This document shows positions 1-5,597 of a stretch of DNA of 5,728 bases, one piece after another. Location of the stretch: contig PMJK01000016.1 of assembly GCA_003158505.1 (NCBI GenBank), positions 2,870 through 8,597 of the forward strand, written 5' to 3'. The notes under the pieces were generated by a model, which saw only the letters and a list, made by a program, of their open reading frames with translations, searched no databases and was not told the DNA's origin. Source of the DNA: Holophagaceae bacterium. GTDB taxonomy: Bacteria > Acidobacteriota > Holophagae > Holophagales > Holophagaceae. Within the stretch, counting starts at the first letter, position 1, and every line of letters starts with the position of its first letter. Position numbers and translations under genes: made by a program.

Positions 1-509
1 CGGGCCCAGGTGGCCATGGAGTTCACGCAGTAGCCATCCCCGATGACGGAGGCCGGATCCCGCATGAACAGGAGGTTCGGGATGGGGCGCACCCGGTAGT
101 CGAATTCCTCCTCCCAGCGGGTGTGGCTCGGCATATCGTCCCAGGGGACGCCGCCGATGACGCTGCGGGCCGCCTCGGCCGGGCTCAGGTCGCGCAGCAG
201 GTCGCAGGTCTCGTCCGGCAGCCCCACCAGCCGCTGCAGGTCCCTGATGAAGGCCCGCTTCACGCCCTCGTCCTGGAGGGATTCGATGAACAGATCCTGC
301 ACGTCCAGCACCTCGTCGGCCACCTTGGCCAGCACCCGCCGGAACTGGCCGTGCTCGTGCCGCGCCAGGTCGCCGTAGAGGATGTCGTCGAAGAGCAGCT
401 TCTCCATCATTCCGGGCACCATCTGATCCACCTCGGGACCGGGGTTGTGCACGACCACCTGCTTGAGGCGGGCGGTCTCAGAAAAGACAGAAAGCTGGAT
501 GGGCTGCAT
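1..509 (-). CDS. arcA: Arginine deiminase family protein, N-terminal 169 residues (3' end beyond the window)
   Basis: Probable arginine deiminase, a cytosolic enzyme that hydrolyses L-arginine to L-citrulline and ammonia. It is the first step of the ADI pathway, which yields ATP through ArcB and ArcC. The reverse-strand reading begins MQPIQLSVFSETARLKQVVV and continues with HNPGPEVDQM and then KLLFDDILYGDLARHEH, matching the family's VHRPG and LLFDDIPY...A..EHD blocks. Near the cut end is PNLLFMRDPASVIGD, equivalent to the family's PNLYFTRDP segment; Asp151 there should be the substrate-guanidinium-binding aspartate. The catalytic His and Cys lie beyond the left edge, so activity cannot be judged. 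The ATG at 509 has a GAGG five bases upstream, and no in-frame alternative is better. It is divergent from the peroxiredoxin. An amidinotransferase-fold relative with another substrate is possible. I see no arcB or arcC in the window. Confidence 0.85.
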   Translation of the reverse strand, partial: MQPIQLSVFSETARLKQVVVHNPGPEVDQMVPGMMEKLLFDDILYGDLARHEHGQFRRVLAKVADEVLDVQDLFIESLQDEGVKRAFIRDLQRLVGLPDETCDLLRDLSPAEAARSVIGGVPWDDMPSHTRWEEEFDYRVRPIPNLLFMRDPASVIGDGYCVNSMATWA

Positions 510-651
510 GCACGCCTCGGAAACCCGAAACCTCGGAGCGTATCACGGGGCATTTAGACCCATTTTGGCTGGATCTTCCCGTTGACAGAGCGGCAATGCG
601 GAGCGCCAAGGGCCCCTCCTGCCGCCCTCTCAGTTGACCCACAGGGTTTGT

Positions 652-676
652 ATATTCGACTAATTTAGTCGGAATT
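652..676. promoter_or_regulatory. Candidate IscR/Rrf2-type operator
   Basis: A perfect 15-bp palindrome, CGACTAA-T-TTAGTCG, lies at 657-671 in the divergent intergenic region. Extended to 652-676 it follows the E. coli IscR type 1 consensus as I recall it (ATASYYGACTRWWWYAGTCRRSTAT). The ATA, YY, GACT, R, WWW, Y, AGTC and RR positions all match; both S positions and part of the right TAT end fail. Rrf2-family regulators of this kind sense iron-sulfur status or oxidants. The site directly follows a TATATT hexamer (651-656) and precedes a TTGAAC hexamer (681-686), so either repression or activation is geometrically possible. Its likely target is the peroxiredoxin rather than the arginine deiminase, whose start is about 150 bp away. 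The palindrome is certain; the regulator is inferred. Confidence 0.5.
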
Positions 677-680
677 TTTC

Positions 681-709
681 TTGAACCCCCTGGTGCTCGG
701 GCGTAGCCT
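681..709 (+). promoter_or_regulatory. Possible sigma70-type promoter of the peroxiredoxin gene
   Basis: TTGAAC (681-686) and TAGCCT (704-709) are separated by 17 bp. The -10 keeps only the most conserved T, A and final T. Transcription would begin near 716, leaving a leader of about 43 bases that contains a small CGGGG/CCCCG hairpin (731-745) just ahead of the ribosome binding site. An alternative -10 is TATATT at 651-656, which lacks a good -35 at normal spacing and would put the palindrome across the start point. The choice between the two is open. Confidence 0.3.
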
Positions 710-758
710 GATTATTCCTACCGAAACCCCCGGGGCGAATCCCCGAAATGGAGGCACC

Positions 759-1340
759 ATGGCCGCATTCGTCACCCAGCCCGCACCCGACTTCAAGGCC
801 GACGCCCTCGTCAACGGCGAGTTCAAGCAGGTCTCGCTTTCCGACTACAAGGGCAAGAAGGTCGTCCTGTTCTTCTACCCCCTCGATTTCACCTTCGTCT
901 GTCCCACCGAGATCCTGGCCTTTGCCGATTCCCTCAAGGAGTTCGAGGCCCGGAAGACCCAGGTTATCGGCGTGAGCGTGGATTCCAAGTTCAGCCACCA
1001 CGCCTGGGTCAACACCCCCCGCAAGGAAGGTGGCATCCAGGGCGTCACCTTCCCCCTGGTGTCCGACCTGAACAAGACCATCGCCCAGGACTACAACGTC
1101 CTGCTGCCCATCGGCATCGCCCTGCGCGGCCTGTTCATCATCAACAAGGACGGCATCCTGAAGCACATCACCGTGAACCACAACGACCTGGGCCGCAGCG
1201 TAGAGGAAGTGCTGCGCCTCCTCGATGCCGTGGACTTCAGCGAAGAGCACGGCGAAGTCTGCCCCGCCAACTGGCACAAGGGCGAAAAAGCAATGAAACC
1301 GACGTCGGCTGGATTGAAGGCCTACGTCGCCTCCAAGTAG
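759..1340 (+). CDS. Typical two-cysteine peroxiredoxin (AhpC/Prx1 family)
   Basis: Thiol peroxidase of 193 residues, the usual length for the family, which reduces H2O2, organic hydroperoxides and peroxynitrite in the cytoplasm. The active-site segment FYPLDFTFVCPTE places Pro41, Thr45 and the peroxidatic Cys48 in the PxxxTxxC arrangement. The conserved Arg is Arg123 (ALRG). The resolving cysteine is Cys168 in HGEVCPANW, as in typical two-cysteine enzymes that form an intersubunit disulfide. The hyperoxidation-sensitivity motif is altered (GGIQ at 91-94 instead of GGLG), and the C terminus ends AYVASK without a YF motif, which suggests a robust bacterial type. The ATG at 759 has GGAGG four bases upstream. 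An in-frame TTG at 681 would add 26 residues that do not resemble the family. No AhpF or thioredoxin reductase is adjacent, so the electron donor is unknown. A likely IscR-like box precedes it and a terminator follows. Confidence 0.95.
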   Translation: MAAFVTQPAPDFKADALVNGEFKQVSLSDYKGKKVVLFFYPLDFTFVCPTEILAFADSLKEFEARKTQVIGVSVDSKFSHHAWVNTPRKEGGIQGVTFPLVSDLNKTIAQDYNVLLPIGIALRGLFIINKDGILKHITVNHNDLGRSVEEVLRLLDAVDFSEEHGEVCPANWHKGEKAMKPTSAGLKAYVASK

Positions 1341-1360
1341 ACGGGCGGAGCACACGCGAT

Positions 1361-1389
1361 GCGGGCGCCGACAGGCGCCCGCTGTGTTT
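1361..1389 (+). terminator. Rho-independent terminator after the peroxiredoxin gene
   Basis: GCGGGCGCC (1361-1369) pairs perfectly with GGCGCCCGC (1374-1382) across a four-base GACA loop, giving a nine-bp all-GC stem 20 bases after the stop codon. The tail TGTGTTT (1383-1389) is moderately U-rich. Read on the minus strand the hairpin is followed by ATCGCGTG, so it would not be an efficient intrinsic terminator for the convergent reductase gene. Confidence 0.75.
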
Positions 1390-1474
1390 CCGCTGAGACG
1401 GAATGGCCTTCGGGCGATGCCCATCCGACAGCAGCGCAACGGATAGGCCGGGTAGGCCCTGGGTCCCCCTTCAT

Positions 1475-2089
1475 TCATGCCTCGCCCATGCTCCGGATCG
1501 GGTAGCGCGTGGCGCTCCGCTGCATGGCCTTGCCGAGCCAGTCGATGGCCTGGCCCAGGTGGGCCATGTTGCCCAGGGCCTCGGTATCCTTCGACACGGT
1601 GCCGGGTTCCAGCCCGTAGCCCAGGTTCCAGTAGGTGGATCCGGGCACGACCATCTGCGAGATGAGAAACAGATGGTTGATGGTATCGAAGGCATGGGTG
1701 GCGCCGCCGCGCCGGGCGGCCACCACGGCTGCACCGATCTTGCCCCCGAAGGCGCAACCGTTGGCCAGGGCCACGAAGCCCGCCCGGTCGATGAGGGCCT
1801 TCAGGTCACTGGTCACATCCGCAAAGTAGGTGGGCGAGCCCAGCACAATGGCATCCGCCTGCCGCATCTTCTCGAAGACAGCGTTGAACTCGTCCTTGCC
1901 GTAGGAGCAGTGGTTGTCCCGCTTCTCCCAGCACTGGCCGCAGGCCAGGCAGCCGTGGAGGTTTCTGCCGCCGATCTGCACGAGTTCCGTGTCCCAACCA
2001 GCCAGGGCGAGAGGTCCCAGCACCGCTTCCAGCAGAAGCTGGGTGTTGCCGTTCTTCCTGGGACTTCCGTTGAGGGCTAGGACTTTCAT
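1475..2089 (-). CDS. NAD(P)H-dependent FMN reductase / iron-sulfur flavoprotein-like protein
   Basis: Flavodoxin-fold protein of 204 residues. The N terminus MKVLALNGSPRKNGNT carries the FMN-phosphate loop GSPRKNGNT (8-16), and GSPTYFADVTSDLKALIDR (84-102) is the second conserved flavin-side segment of the NADPH-dependent FMN reductase family. Between them Cys47, Cys50, Cys53 and Cys61 form C-x2-C-x2-C-x7-C, the compact motif that holds a [4Fe-4S] cluster in archaeal and bacterial iron-sulfur flavoproteins. This protein may therefore pass electrons between a cluster and FMN, as proposed for reduction of O2 or H2O2 in that family; the substrate cannot be read from sequence. The ATG at 2089 has GGAGG six bases upstream. 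It is convergent with the peroxiredoxin and divergent from the acyltransferase, so it is probably monocistronic. No intrinsic terminator was found after its stop. Confidence 0.88.
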   Translation of the reverse strand: MKVLALNGSPRKNGNTQLLLEAVLGPLALAGWDTELVQIGGRNLHGCLACGQCWEKRDNHCSYGKDEFNAVFEKMRQADAIVLGSPTYFADVTSDLKALIDRAGFVALANGCAFGGKIGAAVVAARRGGATHAFDTINHLFLISQMVVPGSTYWNLGYGLEPGTVSKDTEALGNMAHLGQAIDWLGKAMQRSATRYPIRSMGEA

Positions 2090-2188
2090 GGGGATCCTCC
2101 GGGCAGGGCACTCTCGCCCCAGTTTCCCAGGGTGGCCGGATCAGGATGCCGCATGTTCGTGGCGCAGCGTTCAGGAGGGCCAGGATTC

Positions 2189-2202
2189 CCGCAAGTTTGC
2201 GG
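2189..2202. promoter_or_regulatory. Short inverted repeat in the reductase/acyltransferase intergenic region
   Basis: CCGCAA-GT-TTGCGG is a perfect six-plus-six inverted repeat with a two-base spacer. It lies about 100 bp upstream of the reductase start and 130 bp upstream of the acyltransferase start. It has operator-like geometry for a dimeric regulator, but I recognise no family motif and could not place a convincing promoter beside it. Chance occurrence in GC-rich DNA is plausible. Confidence 0.25.
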
Positions 2203-2229
2203 CGAGGCGGGAAGACCTGAATTCCTGAA

Positions 2230-2241
2230 GCAGGCGCCTGC
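2230..2241. promoter_or_regulatory. 12-bp perfect palindrome in the same intergenic region
   Basis: GCAGGCGCCTGC is a perfect palindrome without spacer, 28 bp to the right of the CCGCAA/TTGCGG repeat. As RNA it would not form a useful hairpin, so any role would be as double-stranded DNA, for example a dimer binding site. No regulator is assigned, and GC-rich palindromes of this size can occur by chance. Confidence 0.2.
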
Positions 2242-2330
2242 CGAGGCTCGCATCGGTTCATCCCGGTTAAGCTGTGAGGCCCCATCTCTGACTTAGCGAA
2301 CGAAGAACGAGACTCCCCGCGAGGAAACGG

Positions 2331-2942
2331 TTGCAGCAGCCCACGGAATTCCCGGTCCCCCCCGCAGCGCTTCGCCAGTCCAGAGGCTGGCTCTGGCAGG
2401 CCATCGGTCGGGCGTACCTGCGTCTTTCGGGGTGGCGGATCGAGGGGACCTTCCCGACGGACCCCAAGTTCGTCGCCATCGTGGCTCCCCACACGTCGAA
2501 CTGGGATTTCTCCCTGGGCGTGGCCGTGGTCTTCGCGCTGGAACTGCGCGTGTCCTGGCTCGGCAAACACTCCCTCTTCAAAACCCCGCTCAAGGGCTTC
2601 TTCCAGTGGCTGGGGGGCATTCCGGTGGATCGCCGGGCCAGCCACGGCGTGGTCGGGGCCTGCGTGAAGGCCTTCGAGGCGGCCCCCGCCCTCCTGCTCG
2701 CCCTGGCGCCCGAGGGCACGCGCAAAGGCGTGAGCCGCTGGAAATCGGGCTTCCATTCGATCGCGACCGGAGCCGGGGTGCCCATCTTCCCGGTGGCCTT
2801 CGACTACCGGGAGCATGTGGTTCACCTGATGCCCCTGTTCAGGCCGAGCGGGAATCTGGAGCAGGATCTGCCGCTGATCCAGGCCCTGTTCGCCCACGCC
2901 CATGGCCTCCGAGAGCGCCCCCGGGAAGGCACCATCACCTGA
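2331..2942 (+). CDS. PlsC-like lysophospholipid acyltransferase family protein
   Basis: Acyltransferase of 203 residues, probably moving an acyl chain from acyl-CoA or acyl-ACP onto a lysophospholipid or related acceptor at the inner face of the membrane. The four motifs of the 1-acyl-glycerol-3-phosphate acyltransferase superfamily occur in order: APHTSNWD (catalytic His54 and Asp59, HX4D), GGIPVDRR (95-102), APEGTRKG (126-133, Glu128) and GVPIFPVAF (149-157). The HTSNWD variant and the WKSGF segment after motif III resemble a short soluble-looking subgroup usually annotated simply as acyltransferase; the exact substrate is unknown. No strong transmembrane segment is seen, although residues 60-70 are hydrophobic. 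Translation appears to start at TTG 2331 with GAGGAA about five bases upstream; reading back in frame, a stop at 2289-2291 precedes any ATG or GTG. A gap of about 110 bp, with a hairpin repeat, separates it from the protease gene. Confidence 0.88.
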   Translation: MQQPTEFPVPPAALRQSRGWLWQAIGRAYLRLSGWRIEGTFPTDPKFVAIVAPHTSNWDFSLGVAVVFALELRVSWLGKHSLFKTPLKGFFQWLGGIPVDRRASHGVVGACVKAFEAAPALLLALAPEGTRKGVSRWKSGFHSIATGAGVPIFPVAFDYREHVVHLMPLFRPSGNLEQDLPLIQALFAHAHGLRERPREGTIT

Positions 2943-2964
2943 GCGCCACCTGAGATGGGCCCAC

Positions 2965-2998
2965 CTGTTTCATACTCCGGAAGCACCGCTTCTGGAGC
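2965..2998 (+). repeat. Hairpin repeat, copy 1 (before the protease gene)
   Basis: CTGTTTCATACTCCGGAAGC (2965-2984) is identical to 4252-4271. Its last ten bases form the 5' arm of a hairpin: CTCCGGAAGC (2975-2984), a three-base loop ACC, and GCTTCTGGAG (2988-2997). The single deviation from perfect pairing is a G-U wobble in RNA, so the stem is kept although the arm sequence differs from copy 2. No U-tract follows on either strand, which argues against an intrinsic terminator. It lies between the acyltransferase stop and the protease start. Confidence 0.8.
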
Positions 2999-3051
2999 CA
3001 GGCACGGGTGACCCTAGTATCCTGAAAATCTACAGGAACAGTGAGTTGCCA

Positions 3052-4218
3052 ATGTCCAGAATCTGGAAAATCACTTGGGTGTCTGGATTGTTCCTCGGTC
3101 TTGGCCTTCCAATGAAGGCTGACGTGCGCCCCAAAGGAGAGGCCACGCCCGTGACAGTTGACGAAGTCGGCAACCTGATCGTGAAGGTGCGTCTTTCCGC
3201 AAAGAAGCCGGGCGTTCCAGACCGGGATTTCCGTTTCATATTCGACACTGGGGCCACGATGTGCGTCATCGACCCAAGCGTGCCGCTAGATTTCGTCTGG
3301 GAGGAACCTGAGAAAAACAAAGGCGTCACCAGCACGGTGAATGATGGCGTAGGAAAGGCCATCGCCACCCGGATCACGTGCCTGAAGCACCTTGACTTCG
3401 CGGGCATGGCGCGGGAGGACTTGACAGCCTACCGCATGGACCTAAAGAACACGATGCTAGGACGCCTCCAGGACGAACCCGTGGACGGCATCCTCGGCAT
3501 GAACTTCCTGCAGGGAACACGCTTCGTGCTGGACGTGTCTGCTGGCGAGATCCGCTGGTGGCAAGACACTCAGGGGCATCGTGTCCCCCTGGCTATTAAC
3601 TCAAGTGGCCATCCCACACTCACGGTGAAGGTGGCAGGAACGGATGTGCCCTGCACGCTGGACACCGGTGGCAACGGTGGCTTTCAGATGCCCGGAGACC
3701 CCGGATCATCGATCCCCTCGGAACCCTTTTTCTATGGCGGCGTGTCCGGCGAACTAAAGCAGGGCAACACCGTAAAGATGGATTGTCTGGAATCCGGCGG
3801 TAAGGCCTGGATGAAGGTTTCGCTGGATCTGGTGAAACCCGGCGAAGGCGGCGCGGTGATCGGCCGGGAGGTCTTGTGTGCCGCACCTATGGGACTGGAC
3901 TTCATCGATTACTGGGTCACGTTCACCCTGGATGCCCAAGGCAACCTGCCTTACCGGAAGGCGCCAAGACGGCCACCCCTAATCTGGGAGCGACGGCCTG
4001 CTGGAAACCGACTCATGGTCTGGCGAGTCAATCCCATCAGCCGCTGGGCCAAGGGGGGCGCCAAGGAAGGTGATGAAGTGCTCGCCATCGGTTCCTTGAA
4101 GGGGCAGGCATTGACCCTGCATTCCGCCACAGCCCTATCTAACCTAAATGCGGCCCAGACATGGCTGGTTCTCAGACAAGGTAAGGATCTTGCTCTGAAC
4201 ATCCCCGCGGAAGAATAG
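3052..4218 (+). CDS. Secreted pepsin/retropepsin-like aspartic protease with C-terminal PDZ-like segment
   Basis: Predicted aspartic protease of 388 residues. The N terminus has a basic start and a hydrophobic stretch (ITWVSGLFLGLGLP, 7-20) ending near MKA, a probable signal peptide, so it likely acts in the periplasm or outside. Two lobes each carry the catalytic triad: IFDTGAT with Asp65, and TLDTGGN with Asp204. Each is followed by a hydrophobic-glycine element, DGILGMNFL (145-153) and AVIGREVL (268-275). Residues about 310-385 (RVNPISRWAKGGAKEGDEVL) look like a PDZ domain, which may bind peptide termini or regulate the enzyme. Substrate is unknown. The start is uncertain: ATG 3052 is chosen, but TTG 3046, two codons earlier, lies at better distance (seven bases) from AGGAA at 3034-3038. 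Sampled stretches have about 48-62% GC, lower than the flanking genes, and CTA leucine codons recur, suggesting separate ancestry. Confidence 0.85.
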   Translation: MSRIWKITWVSGLFLGLGLPMKADVRPKGEATPVTVDEVGNLIVKVRLSAKKPGVPDRDFRFIFDTGATMCVIDPSVPLDFVWEEPEKNKGVTSTVNDGVGKAIATRITCLKHLDFAGMAREDLTAYRMDLKNTMLGRLQDEPVDGILGMNFLQGTRFVLDVSAGEIRWWQDTQGHRVPLAINSSGHPTLTVKVAGTDVPCTLDTGGNGGFQMPGDPGSSIPSEPFFYGGVSGELKQGNTVKMDCLESGGKAWMKVSLDLVKPGEGGAVIGREVLCAAPMGLDFIDYWVTFTLDAQGNLPYRKAPRRPPLIWERRPAGNRLMVWRVNPISRWAKGGAKEGDEVLAIGSLKGQALTLHSATALSNLNAAQTWLVLRQGKDLALNIPAEE

Positions 4219-4251
4219 ATTCACCGCGTGCCGAGCTTGGCATCCCATTTT

Positions 4252-4286
4252 CTGTTTCATACTCCGGAAGCGGCAGCTTCCGGAGC
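4252..4286 (+). repeat. Hairpin repeat, copy 2 (before the protoporphyrinogen oxidase gene)
   Basis: It shares 20 identical bases (4252-4271) with copy 1 in direct orientation, 1287 bp downstream. CTCCGGAAGC (4262-4271) and GCTTCCGGAG (4276-4285) form a perfect ten-bp stem with a GGCA loop. The loops of the two copies differ in length and sequence (three versus four bases) while the stem is preserved, which suggests the hairpin itself matters. No U-tract follows on either strand. It occupies the 71-bp gap between the protease and the protoporphyrinogen oxidase. Confidence 0.85.
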
Positions 4287-4292
4287 GATGTG
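4276..4292 (+). promoter_or_regulatory. Ribosome binding site inside the hairpin's 3' arm
   Basis: The only plausible Shine-Dalgarno sequence for the downstream gene is GGAG at 4282-4285, four bases before GTG 4290. These four bases are the end of the hairpin's 3' arm and pair with CTCC at 4262-4265. When folded, the hairpin would hide the ribosome binding site. An overlapping ATG-TGA (4288-4293) also sits across the start codon. Pairing is read directly; control of translation is inferred. Confidence 0.5.
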
Positions 4293-5597
4293 AGCACGAA
4301 CAGGGGAACCACCCATCGCACGATCATCCTGGGGGGCGGGATGTCCGGCCTTCTGGCGGCCTGGCATCTGCAAAGGAGAGGCCTGGAGATCGAGGTGTGG
4401 GAGGCTTCCCCGGCGGTGGGCGGCTGGGCCCAGACCCTTTCCTGGCCGGGTCCCCAGGGCGAACCCGGTTTTCTGGAGCGCGGTCCACAATCGCTGCGGG
4501 TGGGTCGCGGCAGCGCCCTGGCGCGCCTGCTGCGCGAGTTGAATCTTGAGCTGCGTCCCTCCAGCCCCAAGGGCCCGCGTTGGCTGGGCAAGGAAGGACG
4601 GCGACATCCCAGTCCGGCCACCATCATCGGCCTGCTTCAGGCCCCCGGGATCGGCCCCGGCGACTGGGCGCGGATGCTGGTGGAACCCTTCATTCCCACA
4701 GGTAACGGAGCTGATGAAACCCTGCACGCTTTCTTCGCCCGCCGCCTCGGGACGGGCTTCGCCCGGGAGCTGCTGCCGGCCCTGGTGGCAGGGGTTCTCG
4801 CGGCCCCGCCGGAGCGCATCAGTGCGGGGGCGCTGCCGCGCCTGCGGTGCCTGGAAGCCATGGGTGGCCTGCTGATTGGCGGCCTGAGGGCTGGACCCGA
4901 GCACGACCGCCTGCCCCTGGGCGGAACGGGCGCCCTCGCGCGGGCCCTGGCCACCGCGGTCGGATGCGTGCGGACCCGTCGCCCCGCCCTGGCCCTGGAG
5001 CCCCTTCCCGGGGGCCGCTGGCGGATCCACGGTGACAGCTTGATTTCCGACACGGATGCGGTGGTGCTGGCCCTGCCCTCCCCCGTGGTCTCGGAGCTGC
5101 TGGGGACCATGGCGCCGGTCGCCGCCCAGGCCTTGGAGGCCATTCCCCGCCTGGATCTCCGCGTCTGGCACAGCCGCCACGCCATGGTGAAGGGTTGGGA
5201 GCGTGGCATCGGCCTGCTCATCCATCCCCCTGAGGGACGCGGCCTCCTCGGCGCCGTGTCCTTCGCGTCCGATGATCCCAGGGGCGTGCCGGGCCTCATC
5301 CAGGTTCGAACCTATGTGGGCGGCGCCTTTCCGGTGGACCCCCCCCTGGAGGCCTGGCCCGGCGTCTTCGGGGAACTCCAGCGCTGGCTGCCGGAGTTGT
5401 CAGACCCCGTCCAGGTGCGGGAGGAGCCTTGTCCTGCGGCCTTCCCCCTGATGGAACCAGGCCACGACGCCCGGGTGGCCGGGCTGCTCACGGAGTTTCC
5501 CCCCAACCTCCACTGGGTGGGCGCCGACCGCTTTGGCCCGGGGATCCCGAACCTCGCCGAGGGCATCGAAGGTTGGGCACGAACCCTTGCGCTTTGA
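4290..5597 (+). CDS. hemG: HemY-type protoporphyrinogen/coproporphyrinogen oxidase (FAD-dependent)
   Basis: FAD flavoprotein of 435 residues, close to the usual size, that oxidises protoporphyrinogen IX (or coproporphyrinogen III in the coproporphyrin-dependent branch) using O2, late in heme synthesis. The N-terminal dinucleotide-binding motif is ILGGGMSGLLAAWHL (13-27) with ribose-binding Glu38 in VWEAS, followed by VGGWAQT. ERGPQSLR (63-70) corresponds to the family's E-x-GPxSF block. The central part RRLGTGFARELLPALVAGVL (151-170) and PPERISAGALP resemble the HemY substrate-binding region. The C-terminal FAD segment is LHWVGADRFGPGIPNLAEGI (407-426). GTG 4290 leaves 14 residues before the Rossmann motif, and no other start lies close upstream. 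The symbol follows common usage for this family (also hemY, pgoX or cgoX). It is not the flavodoxin-like E. coli HemG. No other heme gene is in the window, so substrate choice is open. Confidence 0.88.
   Translation: MSTNRGTTHRTIILGGGMSGLLAAWHLQRRGLEIEVWEASPAVGGWAQTLSWPGPQGEPGFLERGPQSLRVGRGSALARLLRELNLELRPSSPKGPRWLGKEGRRHPSPATIIGLLQAPGIGPGDWARMLVEPFIPTGNGADETLHAFFARRLGTGFARELLPALVAGVLAAPPERISAGALPRLRCLEAMGGLLIGGLRAGPEHDRLPLGGTGALARALATAVGCVRTRRPALALEPLPGGRWRIHGDSLISDTDAVVLALPSPVVSELLGTMAPVAAQALEAIPRLDLRVWHSRHAMVKGWERGIGLLIHPPEGRGLLGAVSFASDDPRGVPGLIQVRTYVGGAFPVDPPLEAWPGVFGELQRWLPELSDPVQVREEPCPAAFPLMEPGHDARVAGLLTEFPPNLHWVGADRFGPGIPNLAEGIEGWARTLAL

Noticed and set aside
123..557. Plus-strand open frame of 144 codons near the left edge
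   Set aside because: It is the antisense shadow of the arginine deiminase, whose minus-strand translation shows conserved family blocks.
582..587. Perfect TTGACA hexamer suggesting a -35 element
   Set aside because: No acceptable -10 lies 16-18 bp downstream (GCCAAG or CCAAGG at the expected place).
681..758. N-terminal extension of the peroxiredoxin from TTG 681
   Set aside because: The extra 26 residues do not resemble the family, TTG 681 has no Shine-Dalgarno sequence, and ATG 759 has GGAGG at four bases.
660..1757. Long minus-strand open frame (365 codons) across the peroxiredoxin gene
   Set aside because: It is antisense to a clearly conserved peroxiredoxin and its translation resembles no known protein. 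Long open antisense frames are common in GC-rich genes.
1806..2903. Minus-strand open frame (365 codons) over the reductase 5' end, intergenic region and acyltransferase
   Set aside because: It overlaps two well-supported genes in other frames, its product is low-complexity Arg/Gly/Pro/Glu-rich, and no ribosome binding site supports it.
4262..4289. Hairpin as an intrinsic terminator of the protease gene
   Set aside because: The stem is followed by CGATGTGAGC with no U-tract on this strand, and by TATGAAACAG on the other, so it does not look like a terminator.
4257..5225. Minus-strand open frame (322 codons) inside the protoporphyrinogen oxidase gene
   Set aside because: Its translation is rich in Gly, Gln and Arg and looks like a composition artefact; the plus-strand frame has clear FAD motifs.
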